Shown: one piece after another, positions 8,317 to 17,740 of the stretch
Numbering within the stretch: the first letter of the stretch is position 1
Layout of the letters: each line of letters begins with the position of its first letter
From: BMS3ABIN04 sp965554225
GTDB lineage: Bacteria > Bacteroidota > Ignavibacteria > Ignavibacteriales > Melioribacteraceae
Assembly (NCBI GenBank): GCA_965554225.1
Contig: CBEVZC010000003.1
Location: 1-59,162 of the forward strand
DNA length: 59,162 nucleotides
Reading direction: 5' to 3'
Notes under the pieces: generated by a model
Database searches by the model: none
Seen by the model: the letters and a program-made list of their open reading frames with translations, nothing else
What the model was told of the DNA's origin: nothing
Made by a program: the position numbers and the translations under genes

Positions 8317-11164
8317 TGTTCCCCTCTTTGTCGGTTGTTCTCGAAAGTTCTTTTATTAAATATTTTCCTGTTAAGCTTTGGGAATTATCCGCAACTTTTT
8401 CTGGGGTACCAGTTGCTACTATTATTCCTCCATGTTCCCCGCCACCGGGTCCTAAATCAATAATGTTATCCGCACTTTTAATAACGTCAAGATTATGTTC
8501 AATTACAATTACGGTATTCCCTTTTTCAACTAATTGATTAAGAACGTTCATTAATATTCTTACATCTTCAAAATGCAGACCAGTTGTCGGCTCATCCAGC
8601 ACGTATAAGGTTTTTCCTGTGCTCACCTTACTTAGTTCCGCTGCTAATTTTACCCGCTGTGCTTCTCCTCCGGAAAGTGTTGTTGCCTGCTGACCTAGTT
8701 TGATATAACCAAGACCAACATTATAAATTGCCTGCAGTTTTCTTTTAATCCGCGGCATTTCGTCAAAGAACTTCAGAGCTTGAGAAACCGTCATTTCTAA
8801 TACATCGGAAATTGATTTGGTTTTATAAAGTATTTCTAATGTTTCCCTATTATAACGTTTTCCATGACAAACTTCACAAAGCACATAAACATTAGGCAAA
8901 AAATTCATTTCAATTTTTTTTAGCCCGTCACCTTTGCATTCCTCACATCTTCCTCCTTTAACGTTGAAACTAAATCGACCCGGTTTATAGCCGCGTATTT
9001 TAGCTTCAGGAAGCTGAGTAAACAAATCCCTGATAAATGTAAAAACGCCGGTGTATGTTGCAGGATTCGATCGTGGTGTTCTACCAATCGGGGATTGATC
9101 AATTTCAATTATTTTGTCAATATTCTCCAAACCTTTAATATCATCAAATGGCAGCGGAACAATTTTAGAGTTATAGAATTTACGTTTTAGTATTCTTACT
9201 ATTGTTTCATTTATCAAACTGGATTTACCGGAACCGCTAACTCCTGTTACCACATTAAATGTACCTAAAGGAATTTTCAGATTAACGTTTTGTAAATTAT
9301 TTCCTCGCGCTCGTTTTAATTCAATAAATTTTCCATTTCCTTTTCTTCTTAGCTTGGGAAGTTCTATTTTTTTTCGGTTATTTAAATATTGGAGTGTAAG
9401 TGAATTTATTCCGTTTGTTGAAGTAAGAAGATCCTTAGTAATGCCACTTAAACAAACCTTTCCTCCATGCACGCCGGCTTTAGGACCAAGATCAACAATG
9501 TAATCCGAGCTCTCAATTGTTTCTCTGTCATGCTCAACAACAATAATTGTATTACCCAAGTTCCTCAATTTTTTTAACGAACTTATTAACTTAATATTAT
9601 CGCTTTGATGTAATCCGATACTCGGTTCATCAAGCACATAAAGAACGCCGGCTAATTGAGACCCGATTTGGGTGGCTAACCTAATTCTCTGAGATTCACC
9701 ACCCGATAATGTTCTGGATGAACGACCCAGAGTTAGATAATTAAGCCCGACATTCAATAGAAAATTTAGTCTTAGTTTTATTTCTTTTAATATTTGACAA
9801 GATATAATTTCTTCTCTTCCTTCAAACTTTAAGTCCTCAAAAAACTGCATTACCCGTTCAATGGAAAGTGAAGTTATTTCACTAATATTTTTTCCGTTTA
9901 TTGTAACCGCTAAAGATTCCTTTCTCAGCCGTCCGCCTCCGCAGGATGAGCAAGTATTGGTATTCATAAAAGATTCTGCCCATTCCCTAATTTTATTAGA
10001 CGAAGTGCTGCTGTAGTAATGCTCTATATAGCTGAAAAGCCCGTTAAATTTATGCATATACCGGACTGCTTTTCCCCTGCCGAATTTGTAAGTAAAAGGG
10101 ATTTTCTCTTTACTTCCGTGCATAATCAGATTTATTTGTTCTTCCGATAAATCTTTTAACTTGGTATCGTAGTCAAAACCGTATTTCTTTGCTACAGCTT
10201 CAAGCTGGTTAAAAAACCAAATTTTTCTCGGCTTACCCACAGGTACAAGACCTTCTTCGTTAATCGATTTATTCCGGTCTGGGATTATTAAATTTATATC
10301 TAACTCTTTCTTTTCGCCTAAGCCATCACAATCGGGACACATACCGTAAGGTGAATTGAACGAAAAAGAGTTAGGCGCTAATTCTTCATAACTAATTCCG
10401 CATTCAACGCAAACAAAATTTCTACTGTAGAAGTGATCATGGTGAGAATCGCTAACTATTAAATTACCTTTCCCGTAATTCAATGCAATTTCAATAGATT
10501 CGCTTAACCTGCTGCGGGACTTATTGCTTATTGTAATTCTATCTACTAAAATTTCAATATTGTGAATTTTATACCTATCAACTTTAAATCCCTTTTCCAA
10601 TTCGTATATTTTTCCATCTACTCTCACTCTCACAAATCCGTCTGTTATAATATCCTCGAACAACTCCCGGTAATGACCTTTCCTTCCCTTTATAACTGGA
10701 GCATAAACAAAAACTTTTTTACCGTCAAATTCTTCAAGGATTGAATTAATAATTTGTTCCGATGATTGTTTTTTTACTGATCTTCCGCAGTTATAGCAAT
10801 GCGGAGCTCCCACACGCGCAAAAAGTAATCTTAAGTAATCATAAATTTCCGTAACCGTTCCAACTGTAGAACGCGGATTTGTACCGGACGTTTTTTGCTC
10901 AATTGAGATTGCCGGACTAAGTCCTTCAATTAAGTCAACATCAGGTTTTTCCAGCATATCTAAAAATTGGCGGGCATAAGCTGAGAGCGATTCAATATAT
11001 CTTCTCTGTCCTTCCGCATAAATTGTATCGAAAGCGAGAGAAGATTTTCCCGAACCCGATAACCCGGTAATTACCGTCAATGAGTCGCGAGGAATTTCCA
11101 AATTTATATTTTTTAGATTGTGCTCTCTGGCGCCTCTAATTATTATTTTGTCGCTAAAGTTCAT
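8300..11164 (-). CDS. uvrA: Excinuclease ABC subunit A
   Basis: UvrA is the damage-sensing ATPase of nucleotide excision repair; it loads UvrB on distorted DNA. The 954-residue product has the family layout: two ABC ATPase modules, each with Walker A (GLSGSGKSS near the N terminus, GVSGSGKSS in the second half), signatures LSGGESQR and LSGGEAQR, and Walker B with LDEPSIGLH and LDEPTTGLH. Zinc modules are seen as CYNCG, CVECG...CPDC, CSSCGGG and CEECKGDG...CEVC. ATG at 11164 begins MNFSDKIIIRGAREHNLKN, the normal opening; a TTG five codons upstream is possible. It is first in a four-gene reverse operon. Confidence 0.98.
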   Translation of the reverse strand: MNFSDKIIIRGAREHNLKNINLEIPRDSLTVITGLSGSGKSSLAFDTIYAEGQRRYIESLSAYARQFLDMLEKPDVDLIEGLSPAISIEQKTSGTNPRSTVGTVTEIYDYLRLLFARVGAPHCYNCGRSVKKQSSEQIINSILEEFDGKKVFVYAPVIKGRKGHYRELFEDIITDGFVRVRVDGKIYELEKGFKVDRYKIHNIEILVDRITISNKSRSRLSESIEIALNYGKGNLIVSDSHHDHFYSRNFVCVECGISYEELAPNSFSFNSPYGMCPDCDGLGEKKELDINLIIPDRNKSINEEGLVPVGKPRKIWFFNQLEAVAKKYGFDYDTKLKDLSEEQINLIMHGSKEKIPFTYKFGRGKAVRYMHKFNGLFSYIEHYYSSTSSNKIREWAESFMNTNTCSSCGGGRLRKESLAVTINGKNISEITSLSIERVMQFFEDLKFEGREEIISCQILKEIKLRLNFLLNVGLNYLTLGRSSRTLSGGESQRIRLATQIGSQLAGVLYVLDEPSIGLHQSDNIKLISSLKKLRNLGNTIIVVEHDRETIESSDYIVDLGPKAGVHGGKVCLSGITKDLLTSTNGINSLTLQYLNNRKKIELPKLRRKGNGKFIELKRARGNNLQNVNLKIPLGTFNVVTGVSGSGKSSLINETIVRILKRKFYNSKIVPLPFDDIKGLENIDKIIEIDQSPIGRTPRSNPATYTGVFTFIRDLFTQLPEAKIRGYKPGRFSFNVKGGRCEECKGDGLKKIEMNFLPNVYVLCEVCHGKRYNRETLEILYKTKSISDVLEMTVSQALKFFDEMPRIKRKLQAIYNVGLGYIKLGQQATTLSGGEAQRVKLAAELSKVSTGKTLYVLDEPTTGLHFEDVRILMNVLNQLVEKGNTVIVIEHNLDVIKSADNIIDLGPGGGEHGGIIVATGTPEKVADNSQSLTGKYLIKELSRTTDKEGNNGKGN

Positions 11165-11247
11165 TAAAACTGTTTTCAAAATGTTTAAATAATTATATTA
11201 GTTATTGTATTATAGAAAGTCAATTTTATTCTTAATAAAAATTTAAT

Positions 11248-11871
11248 ATGGACAAAGAAAATACTATAAAAACTATTTCAGCTTTTTCCGAATTCAAACT
11301 TAAAGAAAAAGGTTCGGTATTTATTGCTCAAGTTTACCCGGTTAGTTTTAATAAAGAAGCGGAGCAAACTCTTTCTGAAATTAAAAAAAAATATTTTGAT
11401 GCAACTCATCATTGTTTTGCTTATCGTTTATCGGATAATATAGAAAGATATTCCGATGACGGTGAACCGAGCGGTACGGCGGGTGTTAGGATTCTTAATG
11501 CAATTGAACACTTTGATTTAGTAGATATAATCGTAGTTGTTATCAGATATTTTGGAGGAACAAAATTAGGCGTAGGTCCTTTGGGAAAAGCATATTATCA
11601 AGCTGCATTCGAGGTTTTAACTCTATCCGATATAATTGAAAAGGGTTTATATAAAAAAATTAAGATTGTTTATGATTACGAGCTAACTAGTAAAATTCAC
11701 CATTTTATTTCCAAATATGATGCAAAAAATATTGTAAACGGATTTAATGATAAACCATTTATTAAATGTTTAGTGGAAATTGATAAAATCGATAATATGA
11801 TTGCTGAACTAATAGAAGCAACCGGAAATAAAATTGAAGTAGTAAAATCCGATAAAAACTATTTGATATAG
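11248..11871 (+). CDS. yigZ: IMPACT/YigZ family protein
   Basis: A 207-residue member of the UPF0029/IMPACT family, related to eukaryotic IMPACT, which modulates the Gcn2 stress kinase. The bacterial role is unsettled. Signature stretches are THHCFAYR, YSDDGEPSGTAG, and IRYFGGTKLGVGPLGKAY in the N-terminal domain, followed by the smaller C-terminal ferredoxin-like domain (about residues 135-205). ATG at 11248 has no strong ribosome-binding site. It is monocistronic and diverges from uvrA; the 189 bp after it, up to the convergent DUF1501 gene, hold no clear terminator. Confidence 0.92.
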   Translation: MDKENTIKTISAFSEFKLKEKGSVFIAQVYPVSFNKEAEQTLSEIKKKYFDATHHCFAYRLSDNIERYSDDGEPSGTAGVRILNAIEHFDLVDIIVVVIRYFGGTKLGVGPLGKAYYQAAFEVLTLSDIIEKGLYKKIKIVYDYELTSKIHHFISKYDAKNIVNGFNDKPFIKCLVEIDKIDNMIAELIEATGNKIEVVKSDKNYLI

Positions 11872-12060
11872 CTAAATTTTATATAAGTTATAAGTTTAAT
11901 CTATCAATTTATCCAGACGAATCGACAAGATAATTATCCCTTTTAAGATTTCTTAATATCGGTCTAAATCTTTCTCTTACTTTAATTACTATTCAAATTT
12001 ATTTGACCACACAAGTTAAATAGCTATTCCTCTTTTCATTTATTTGTACTACACTCGTAA

Positions 12061-13590
12061 TTATTTTACTAATGTCATTTTTATTGTCTTTCGGTAAGAC
12101 CCGGAGACCAAATGACAATAGTATATTCCGCTGGGATAACGGTTTCCGCCAAACGTAGCGGTATAGTTCCCGGCATCTTTATATCCTTCCGCTAATGTTA
12201 CAACTTCCCTCCCCACAGGATCATAAACTTTAAGCGAAATAACTTGAGGCAATCGTAAAGTATAACTAATTGTTGTAACCGGATTAAAAGGGTTGGGATA
12301 ATTCTGGAGCAATTCAAATGCTCGGGGTCCACCTGAAGTTAAATGCTTCACGGAAACCAATGGCAGCGAATCAAATTCTCTAAAAAGAATTTTCTGCATT
12401 TCATCAGGTTCGGCATCCAAATGATCTCTTAATAAACTCGAATAAATTTGTCTAAAATCAATTTTAAATTTATTATCTCCACTGCTGTCAAGGTCGGTTA
12501 AATCCGGATTTTCGCCCCATATTCCTCCGTTTACATTTTTCCCCGCAACAAAAAGCGGTGCAGCCGCGCCATGGTCTGTTCCTCCGCTTCCATTCTGTTC
12601 AACTGTTCTTCCGAATTCGGAAAAGGTCATTAAAACCACTTTATCGGCAACGCCCAAAGCCTCCAAGTCTTTTTCAAAAGCAAAAACAGCTTCCGAGAGT
12701 CTTTCGAGTAAGTTTGCGTGTCTTCCCAACTGATTTGAGTGAGTGTCAAAGCCGCCCATTGAAGTTAAATAAACCGGTGTTTCAAGTCCGCCGGCAACTA
12801 ATTGAGCGACAATCGAAAGTTGATCGGCTAAACTTGAATTGGGATAGTTTACCTTATTTTTTACCGTATCGGCTTTATCCTTAATAATTTCTGCATATCG
12901 TAAAGAACGAGCTTCTATTTCTTTGATAAATTTGAGCTGATGCCCGGCTAAAGTATCAGGGGGCGGATCGGTATCGGCTGAACTACCATTAATCAATCTA
13001 AAAAACTGGTTAGGATCTTCAAATGAGATACCAAGCGAACCGCTATGACATGTACATTCAAGTAAAGTTGATTGAGTTGACCCCAGCTGAATTGCCATCG
13101 GATGTTCAACATTGAAATCCGGATCACCAACAATAGCATTTCCTAAATATCGCCCAATCCAACCATCATTTATTGTTTGATCTGAATCCGATGCCGAAAG
13201 CCAAATATCCGTAGAGCGAAAATGGGATCTGTTTTGATGAGCATATCCAACGTTTTGTACAACGGCTAATTTTCCTTCATCAAAAAGAGATTTAAAATCA
13301 TTTAATGCAGGATTAAAGCCTGTGAGAGAGTTTAATCTAAGTACATCTGATTTGGGAATTCCAATTGTCGGTCGTTTTTGATAATATATATCATCCTCAA
13401 ACGGAATAACTGTATTAAGACCGTCATTACCTCCGCTTAACTGTACAAGCACAAGTACATGCCCGTTGTTGGAGTTAGTCTTAAAAATTGATTTGGAAAA
13501 AGCCTTAATAGGAACGTTACCAAGAGTTAAAGATATGCTTCCCGCTCCGGTTATAACACCTAATTGTCGTAAAAATTTTCTTCTATTCAT
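12061..13590 (-). CDS. DUF1501 protein with Tat-type start and T9SS sorting domain
   Basis: A 509-residue DUF1501 protein, a family in the alkaline-phosphatase/sulfatase-like fold with no settled function. The N terminus has twin arginines (MNRRKFLRQ) followed by a weak hydrophobic stretch, as in Tat-exported proteins. The body shows DUF1501 motifs: LSGGNDGLNTVIP, the HxNRSHFRSTDIW region, TSMGGFDTH, and FSEFGRTVEQNGSGGTDHG near the metal site. From residue ~424 an 86-residue tail opens with LLQNYPNPFNP and ends TIKMTLVK, a T9SS type A sorting domain. Export by Tat followed by T9SS is thus predicted. AGGGAGA precedes the ATG. It follows the DUF1800 gene by 9 bp; the two families commonly pair. 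Confidence 0.9.
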   Translation of the reverse strand: MNRRKFLRQLGVITGAGSISLTLGNVPIKAFSKSIFKTNSNNGHVLVLVQLSGGNDGLNTVIPFEDDIYYQKRPTIGIPKSDVLRLNSLTGFNPALNDFKSLFDEGKLAVVQNVGYAHQNRSHFRSTDIWLSASDSDQTINDGWIGRYLGNAIVGDPDFNVEHPMAIQLGSTQSTLLECTCHSGSLGISFEDPNQFFRLINGSSADTDPPPDTLAGHQLKFIKEIEARSLRYAEIIKDKADTVKNKVNYPNSSLADQLSIVAQLVAGGLETPVYLTSMGGFDTHSNQLGRHANLLERLSEAVFAFEKDLEALGVADKVVLMTFSEFGRTVEQNGSGGTDHGAAAPLFVAGKNVNGGIWGENPDLTDLDSSGDNKFKIDFRQIYSSLLRDHLDAEPDEMQKILFREFDSLPLVSVKHLTSGGPRAFELLQNYPNPFNPVTTISYTLRLPQVISLKVYDPVGREVVTLAEGYKDAGNYTATFGGNRYPSGIYYCHLVSGSYRKTIKMTLVK

Positions 13591-13599
13591 AAATTCTCC

Positions 13600-14988
13600 C
13601 TAAGAGAGTTGATATTCCGATAATCTTAATAGCGCTTTAAAAAATGATTCTAATCTTTTATCCGCATTTTCATTAGAAGTTGACCAATCATAAACTGCAG
13701 CTCCGTCCAAAAGAGTATCTAATAGAAACTGTCTTCTATTATTACTAAGAGGGAACTGAAGAAAAACCTGAATAATATCGTCAACAAATTTTTCCGCATC
13801 TTCCGCGTTGCTATACGTTCGTGCATATTTAATAATATCAAGATCAGATTTTTGCCCATCAATAATTCTATCCGAAAATACATGCCGAGCGGGTAAAGTT
13901 GTGGTTGATACCCAAGCTTTATCACCCTTCCAGCCTGCAACATTGGGTGGTGCGAACAAGGTCTGAGCCAACTGATTAGCTGTCTTTCTCAAATAATCAT
14001 AATCAGGATGTTCAATTTTAAATTGTTTTACTACTGTAGTTAAAAATTCAACCGGGCTTTTAATCTTTGCACCATACGTCTCCGGATCATAAAACATAAC
14101 CGATTTTAATAAAACCGACAAAACCGGTTTCAGTTCATAATTATTATCTCTAAAAATCTGAGCTAATTCTGCGATATTACTTTCATTGGGTTCAAAATAA
14201 ACAAACTCTTTATAAAGTTTACGACAGATAAATTTTGAAACTTCTTCTTTTGAAAAAAGTATATCAATAATATTATTATAATCGAAATTTCCTGTTTGCC
14301 CCATAAATGTTTTGCTGGTTTCGTCATGTCTGTCTTTATCAAAATAGGAAGTCAAACCATCAACTTGCCATCCGGTTAAAGCACGTGCCGCTTCAACTAT
14401 ATCATTTTCGGAATAATTCCCAATCCCAATTGTGAACAACTCCATTAACTCTCTCGCATAATTTTCATTAGGATCTTGTTTTGTATTTTTGCGTCCATCT
14501 AAATAATATAACATTGCAGGATCAACTGTAACTTTTTTAGTCAGTTCCTTAAAATTCCCGAATGCATAGTCTCTAAACAGTTTATTCTGCCAGTACATCC
14601 TTTGGGGTAATTTTACGACCGATAGTTCGGAAACAAAATGATTATGCCAAAAAAGTACCATTTTTTCTCTGAATGAATATCCTTGAGTGAGCATCAGATT
14701 TAACCACCAGAAAGTAAGTTCGTAAGACCTTTCCGTAAGATTTGAAGTTGATGGGTCATCAACCCAAAAACCCGGGTTCTGGGGTGTTGGTTTATCGGCA
14801 AGAAGAAAATTATCAACAAAATCATCTAACGTTTTAGAAAGAGCAAAGTCAATGTCTTCTTGTGTATATCCGAATAAAGTCCGGGAAAGAAGATGAGTGA
14901 CAGTAGTAATATTCCACTCATTTGTTTTTTGTAATCCTTTTGAAAGTCCCAATCTGTCAACTCCGTTTTTATTAATGAATACTGCCAA
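13600..14988 (-). CDS. DUF1800 family protein
   Basis: A 462-residue DUF1800 protein, mostly helical and of unknown biochemical role, normally encoded next to a DUF1501 gene as here. Visible family motifs include HLLSRTLFGYT at the start, WHNHF, a YLDG...NENYARELMELFTIG block, a LTGW element, and FAPPNVAGWKGDKAW toward the C terminus. No signal peptide is seen, although its DUF1501 partner is predicted to be exported. The only plausible start is TTG at 14988, since the frame closes upstream, so the N-terminal dozen residues are uncertain. It begins the DUF1800-DUF1501 operon. Confidence 0.85.
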   Translation of the reverse strand: MAVFINKNGVDRLGLSKGLQKTNEWNITTVTHLLSRTLFGYTQEDIDFALSKTLDDFVDNFLLADKPTPQNPGFWVDDPSTSNLTERSYELTFWWLNLMLTQGYSFREKMVLFWHNHFVSELSVVKLPQRMYWQNKLFRDYAFGNFKELTKKVTVDPAMLYYLDGRKNTKQDPNENYARELMELFTIGIGNYSENDIVEAARALTGWQVDGLTSYFDKDRHDETSKTFMGQTGNFDYNNIIDILFSKEEVSKFICRKLYKEFVYFEPNESNIAELAQIFRDNNYELKPVLSVLLKSVMFYDPETYGAKIKSPVEFLTTVVKQFKIEHPDYDYLRKTANQLAQTLFAPPNVAGWKGDKAWVSTTTLPARHVFSDRIIDGQKSDLDIIKYARTYSNAEDAEKFVDDIIQVFLQFPLSNNRRQFLLDTLLDGAAVYDWSTSNENADKRLESFFKALLRLSEYQLS

Positions 14989-15160
14989 AAGAGTAAGTCA
15001 ACAATTATTTTTATTAAACTCAAAGTCAATTTTAATGCCAATGTGATTTAAATCATATGTTTAGAATTTCATATAAAATTAGCATTTATCATAATTATTG
15101 AGTTTCAATCATTAAATTTTACCTGTAATTTTTACCTATCATTATAATTTAAGCATCATA

Positions 15161-16414
15161 CTAAAATGCATAGCTCATTGTTAAATAACTAAAAGTTGAT
15201 CCGCCGCCGCCGAGATTATTAAATCCCTGCCGAAGAACATCTTCATTCACAGTTGCATCTAAAGAAAATCCTCCGAATCTAAATCCAACTCCCAATGTAA
15301 TACCGCCATTTATCGGGGAGTAAGAAGTAATAATTATTTCGTTTTTACTAGTTACTGATGCGGGGGTTTCCGTTGTAACTTTACTTGTGACTACATTATA
15401 ACCTATCCTACCAACCAGCCAGTCCAGCATCTGCCACTCGGCTCCGATATTCCAGTGCGGGAAAGATGTAGTAGTTCGTGTAAGCTTTGGTGACACACCT
15501 GAAACCGAAGGCGTTGTTTCGAAAAGGATATCAAAACTAGGACCTCCTGCAAGCAAAAATTTACCGAGTCTGTAATTAATACCCACTCCAATATTGATTG
15601 CAGAGTAAGAAGGCAAATCTGTTGTAGTTACTCCGTTTTGGTCACCTATATCAGCCGTACCTTTACTGCTAAGCAAAGAGACCACCGGAACGACAGAAAC
15701 ACTATGAGAAGTTTTTATAAAACCTCTGGCATTAACACTTAAAACGGTTTGACTAAATGAAGTTTGTGAAGATTGAGGAGTTTGAAACGTTGTACTTGGG
15801 AAAATGATGTAACCCGCTAAATCAATAACAATATTATTTGTTAATTTTCCCAAATATCCTACATTTATTCCAAGCTGCTTAGCATTGCCGACCGTAGCTC
15901 CGCCGGCAGCCGGTTTATTTTCGAACGTAGAAGAAGCATAAGCAATTCCAATACCAATAGAATGACCGTTGCTTGTATAAACGCCAATCAATTCAACATT
16001 GTTATCCAGTGGAGGTAATGAAGCGCCCAAAGCGGAGTTGGTTTCACCTACTAAATTAAATGCATCCAACTTGGCAATACCCTGTCCCTGAAAATCTTTG
16101 CGTGTAAGAAAAGCGCCGAAAGAAAAGTTTTTACTTGCTCTTAAATTTGCAAAAATAAATTCGCCTACACCACCGGCTTCAAAATCGCTCCCAAATGATG
16201 TGCCTAAATCTCCCAATACAAAATTATCGTATTTAGCACCCCAAGCCGGATTTGATGTGATAAAGTATGGATCTTCAATATACTTATTTAACCCTAAGGA
16301 AAGTATGCGAGCATACCCTCCGGTTCTTTCCAAATTATTAAATTGTTGTTGCGCACTTGAACTAGAAAATAGTGCAAAAAGAAGGATAACTAACAGTACT
16401 CCCATTCCTTTCAT
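15161..16414 (-). CDS. Outer-membrane beta-barrel protein (PorV/FadL-like), secreted by Sec
   Basis: A 417-residue exported protein. ATG at 16414 is chosen over an upstream ATG because GGGAGG sits seven bases before it and the next residues form a clean signal peptide (KGMGVLLVILLFALFSSSSAQ). The mature part begins with a short segment ending in FITSNPAWGAKYDN, then alternates glycine-rich beta strands to an aromatic C-terminal residue (SYAF), as in outer-membrane barrels. The SNPAW and GIGIAYASS patterns recall the FadL/PorV superfamily, but the match is not specific enough to name it. PorV would fit a T9SS organism, though it is usually shorter. It lies upstream of the DUF1800/DUF1501 operon, separated by 172 bp. 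Confidence 0.72.
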   Translation of the reverse strand: MKGMGVLLVILLFALFSSSSAQQQFNNLERTGGYARILSLGLNKYIEDPYFITSNPAWGAKYDNFVLGDLGTSFGSDFEAGGVGEFIFANLRASKNFSFGAFLTRKDFQGQGIAKLDAFNLVGETNSALGASLPPLDNNVELIGVYTSNGHSIGIGIAYASSTFENKPAAGGATVGNAKQLGINVGYLGKLTNNIVIDLAGYIIFPSTTFQTPQSSQTSFSQTVLSVNARGFIKTSHSVSVVPVVSLLSSKGTADIGDQNGVTTTDLPSYSAINIGVGINYRLGKFLLAGGPSFDILFETTPSVSGVSPKLTRTTTSFPHWNIGAEWQMLDWLVGRIGYNVVTSKVTTETPASVTSKNEIIITSYSPINGGITLGVGFRFGGFSLDATVNEDVLRQGFNNLGGGGSTFSYLTMSYAF

Positions 16415-16766
16415 AAACCCTCCCGTTAGGTACATAAAGAACAAAATATTTTCATAAAAATAAGTTATAGGACAATGTATCGGTTGTCAACAAATGTTTT
16501 TATTGCGCCCTATTTGATAACTAAAAATTGCAGAATAAATATTCTACTCGTTATCTAAATAATTATCGGATGAGTTTATAAATAGTTTAGAAGTATTTTT
16601 AATTTTGTCTTGAATGCGTCGGATTTATTCATAAAAAAGCTTTATAATAATTACCAAGAAATAGTTATATTATTGAAAATTAAAATATGATTTAGAGCAT
16701 AGCATTAGTTACCAAGGGTTCTTCTAATTATATTCAAAATTCGAAAACATTGAAAGCTGTCTAAAA
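16415..16766. other. Divergent intergenic region, 352 bp
   Basis: An AT-rich spacer between the outer-membrane barrel gene (leftward) and the lytic transglycosylase gene (rightward). It must hold both promoters. Beyond the GGGAGG ribosome-binding site at its left edge I see no repeat array, RNA gene, conserved riboswitch or hairpin terminator. Confidence 0.6.
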
Positions 16767-17729
16767 ATGAGTGCAAAAAAACATAAATATAATAGTATAT
16801 TTTTCTTTTTCCCCTTCGTTGCTTCTTTGGCAATAATAGTTTTATTATTTTCCAGTTTTGTAACTGAAAATGTAAAAATAGAAGAAAAAATTCCGGATGG
16901 AAATTTCCCTCAAGATTATAAAATAATTTCACCAAAATTACCAGACCAACTTTCTTTTTGCGGAGAAAATGTACCTTTGCAAAATATTGATGTTAAGGAA
17001 CGTTTAGACAGAGAAATTATTGTTAACACATATTGGCATTCACTTTCTATTCTTTCTATGAAAAGAGCAAATAGATGGTTTCCCGTAATTGAGCCTATCT
17101 TAAAACAGTACAATGTTCCCGATGATTTCAAGTATCTTTCTCTTACCGAAAGTATTTTGACAAACATAACATCACCGGCAGGAGCAGTTGGATTCTGGCA
17201 GTTCAAAAAAGAAGCGGCTAGAGAATACGGATTAGAAATAAACAAAGAAATAGACGAGAGATATAATGTAAAAAAGGCAACCGCTGCCGCGTGCAAGTTT
17301 TTATTGGATTCATATAAAAAATACGGAAGCTGGACTCTTGCAGCCGCATCATATAATTTCGGTAAGAGCGGAATAGATGAACAATTGACCAGGCAAGAAA
17401 CAAGCAATTACTATAACCTTGTTCTTCCAGAAGAAACATCAAGATATATTTTTAGGATATTGGCAATTAAAGAGGTATTAGAAAATCCTGCTAAATATGG
17501 TTTCCATCTCGATCCGGAAGACCTTTATCCTCCTTATCAGACTTTTGAGATTGAGATAAATACTAAAATTCCAAATTGGGCAAAATTTGCGAAAGAAAAA
17601 GGTATAAATTATAAAATACTAAAAATGCTAAATCCTTGGCTGCGCGAGAGTTTCCTTACAAATAGAAAACATAAAACTTATAAAATTGAGTTGCCCGTTC
17701 CGGGAAGTATTTATGTAATTCCCAATTAG
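16767..17729 (+). CDS. Membrane-anchored lytic murein transglycosylase (SLT domain)
   Basis: This 320-residue envelope protein cleaves peptidoglycan strands, forming 1,6-anhydro-muropeptides. One N-terminal membrane segment (about residues 10-32, rich in F, I, L and V) anchors it to the inner membrane. The SLT/goose-lysozyme fold spans about 108-240: the catalytic glutamate is E128 in YLSLTES, followed by SPAGAVGFWQF and, later, the ASYNFGKSGI motif. No LysM repeats follow, unlike MltD; a short C-terminal domain (about 250-320) resembles the region just before LysM in MltD-like enzymes. It converges on rluD with 11 bp between the stops. Confidence 0.88.
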   Translation: MSAKKHKYNSIFFFFPFVASLAIIVLLFSSFVTENVKIEEKIPDGNFPQDYKIISPKLPDQLSFCGENVPLQNIDVKERLDREIIVNTYWHSLSILSMKRANRWFPVIEPILKQYNVPDDFKYLSLTESILTNITSPAGAVGFWQFKKEAAREYGLEINKEIDERYNVKKATAAACKFLLDSYKKYGSWTLAAASYNFGKSGIDEQLTRQETSNYYNLVLPEETSRYIFRILAIKEVLENPAKYGFHLDPEDLYPPYQTFEIEINTKIPNWAKFAKEKGINYKILKMLNPWLRESFLTNRKHKTYKIELPVPGSIYVIPN

Positions 17730-17740
17730 AACATAAAAAA

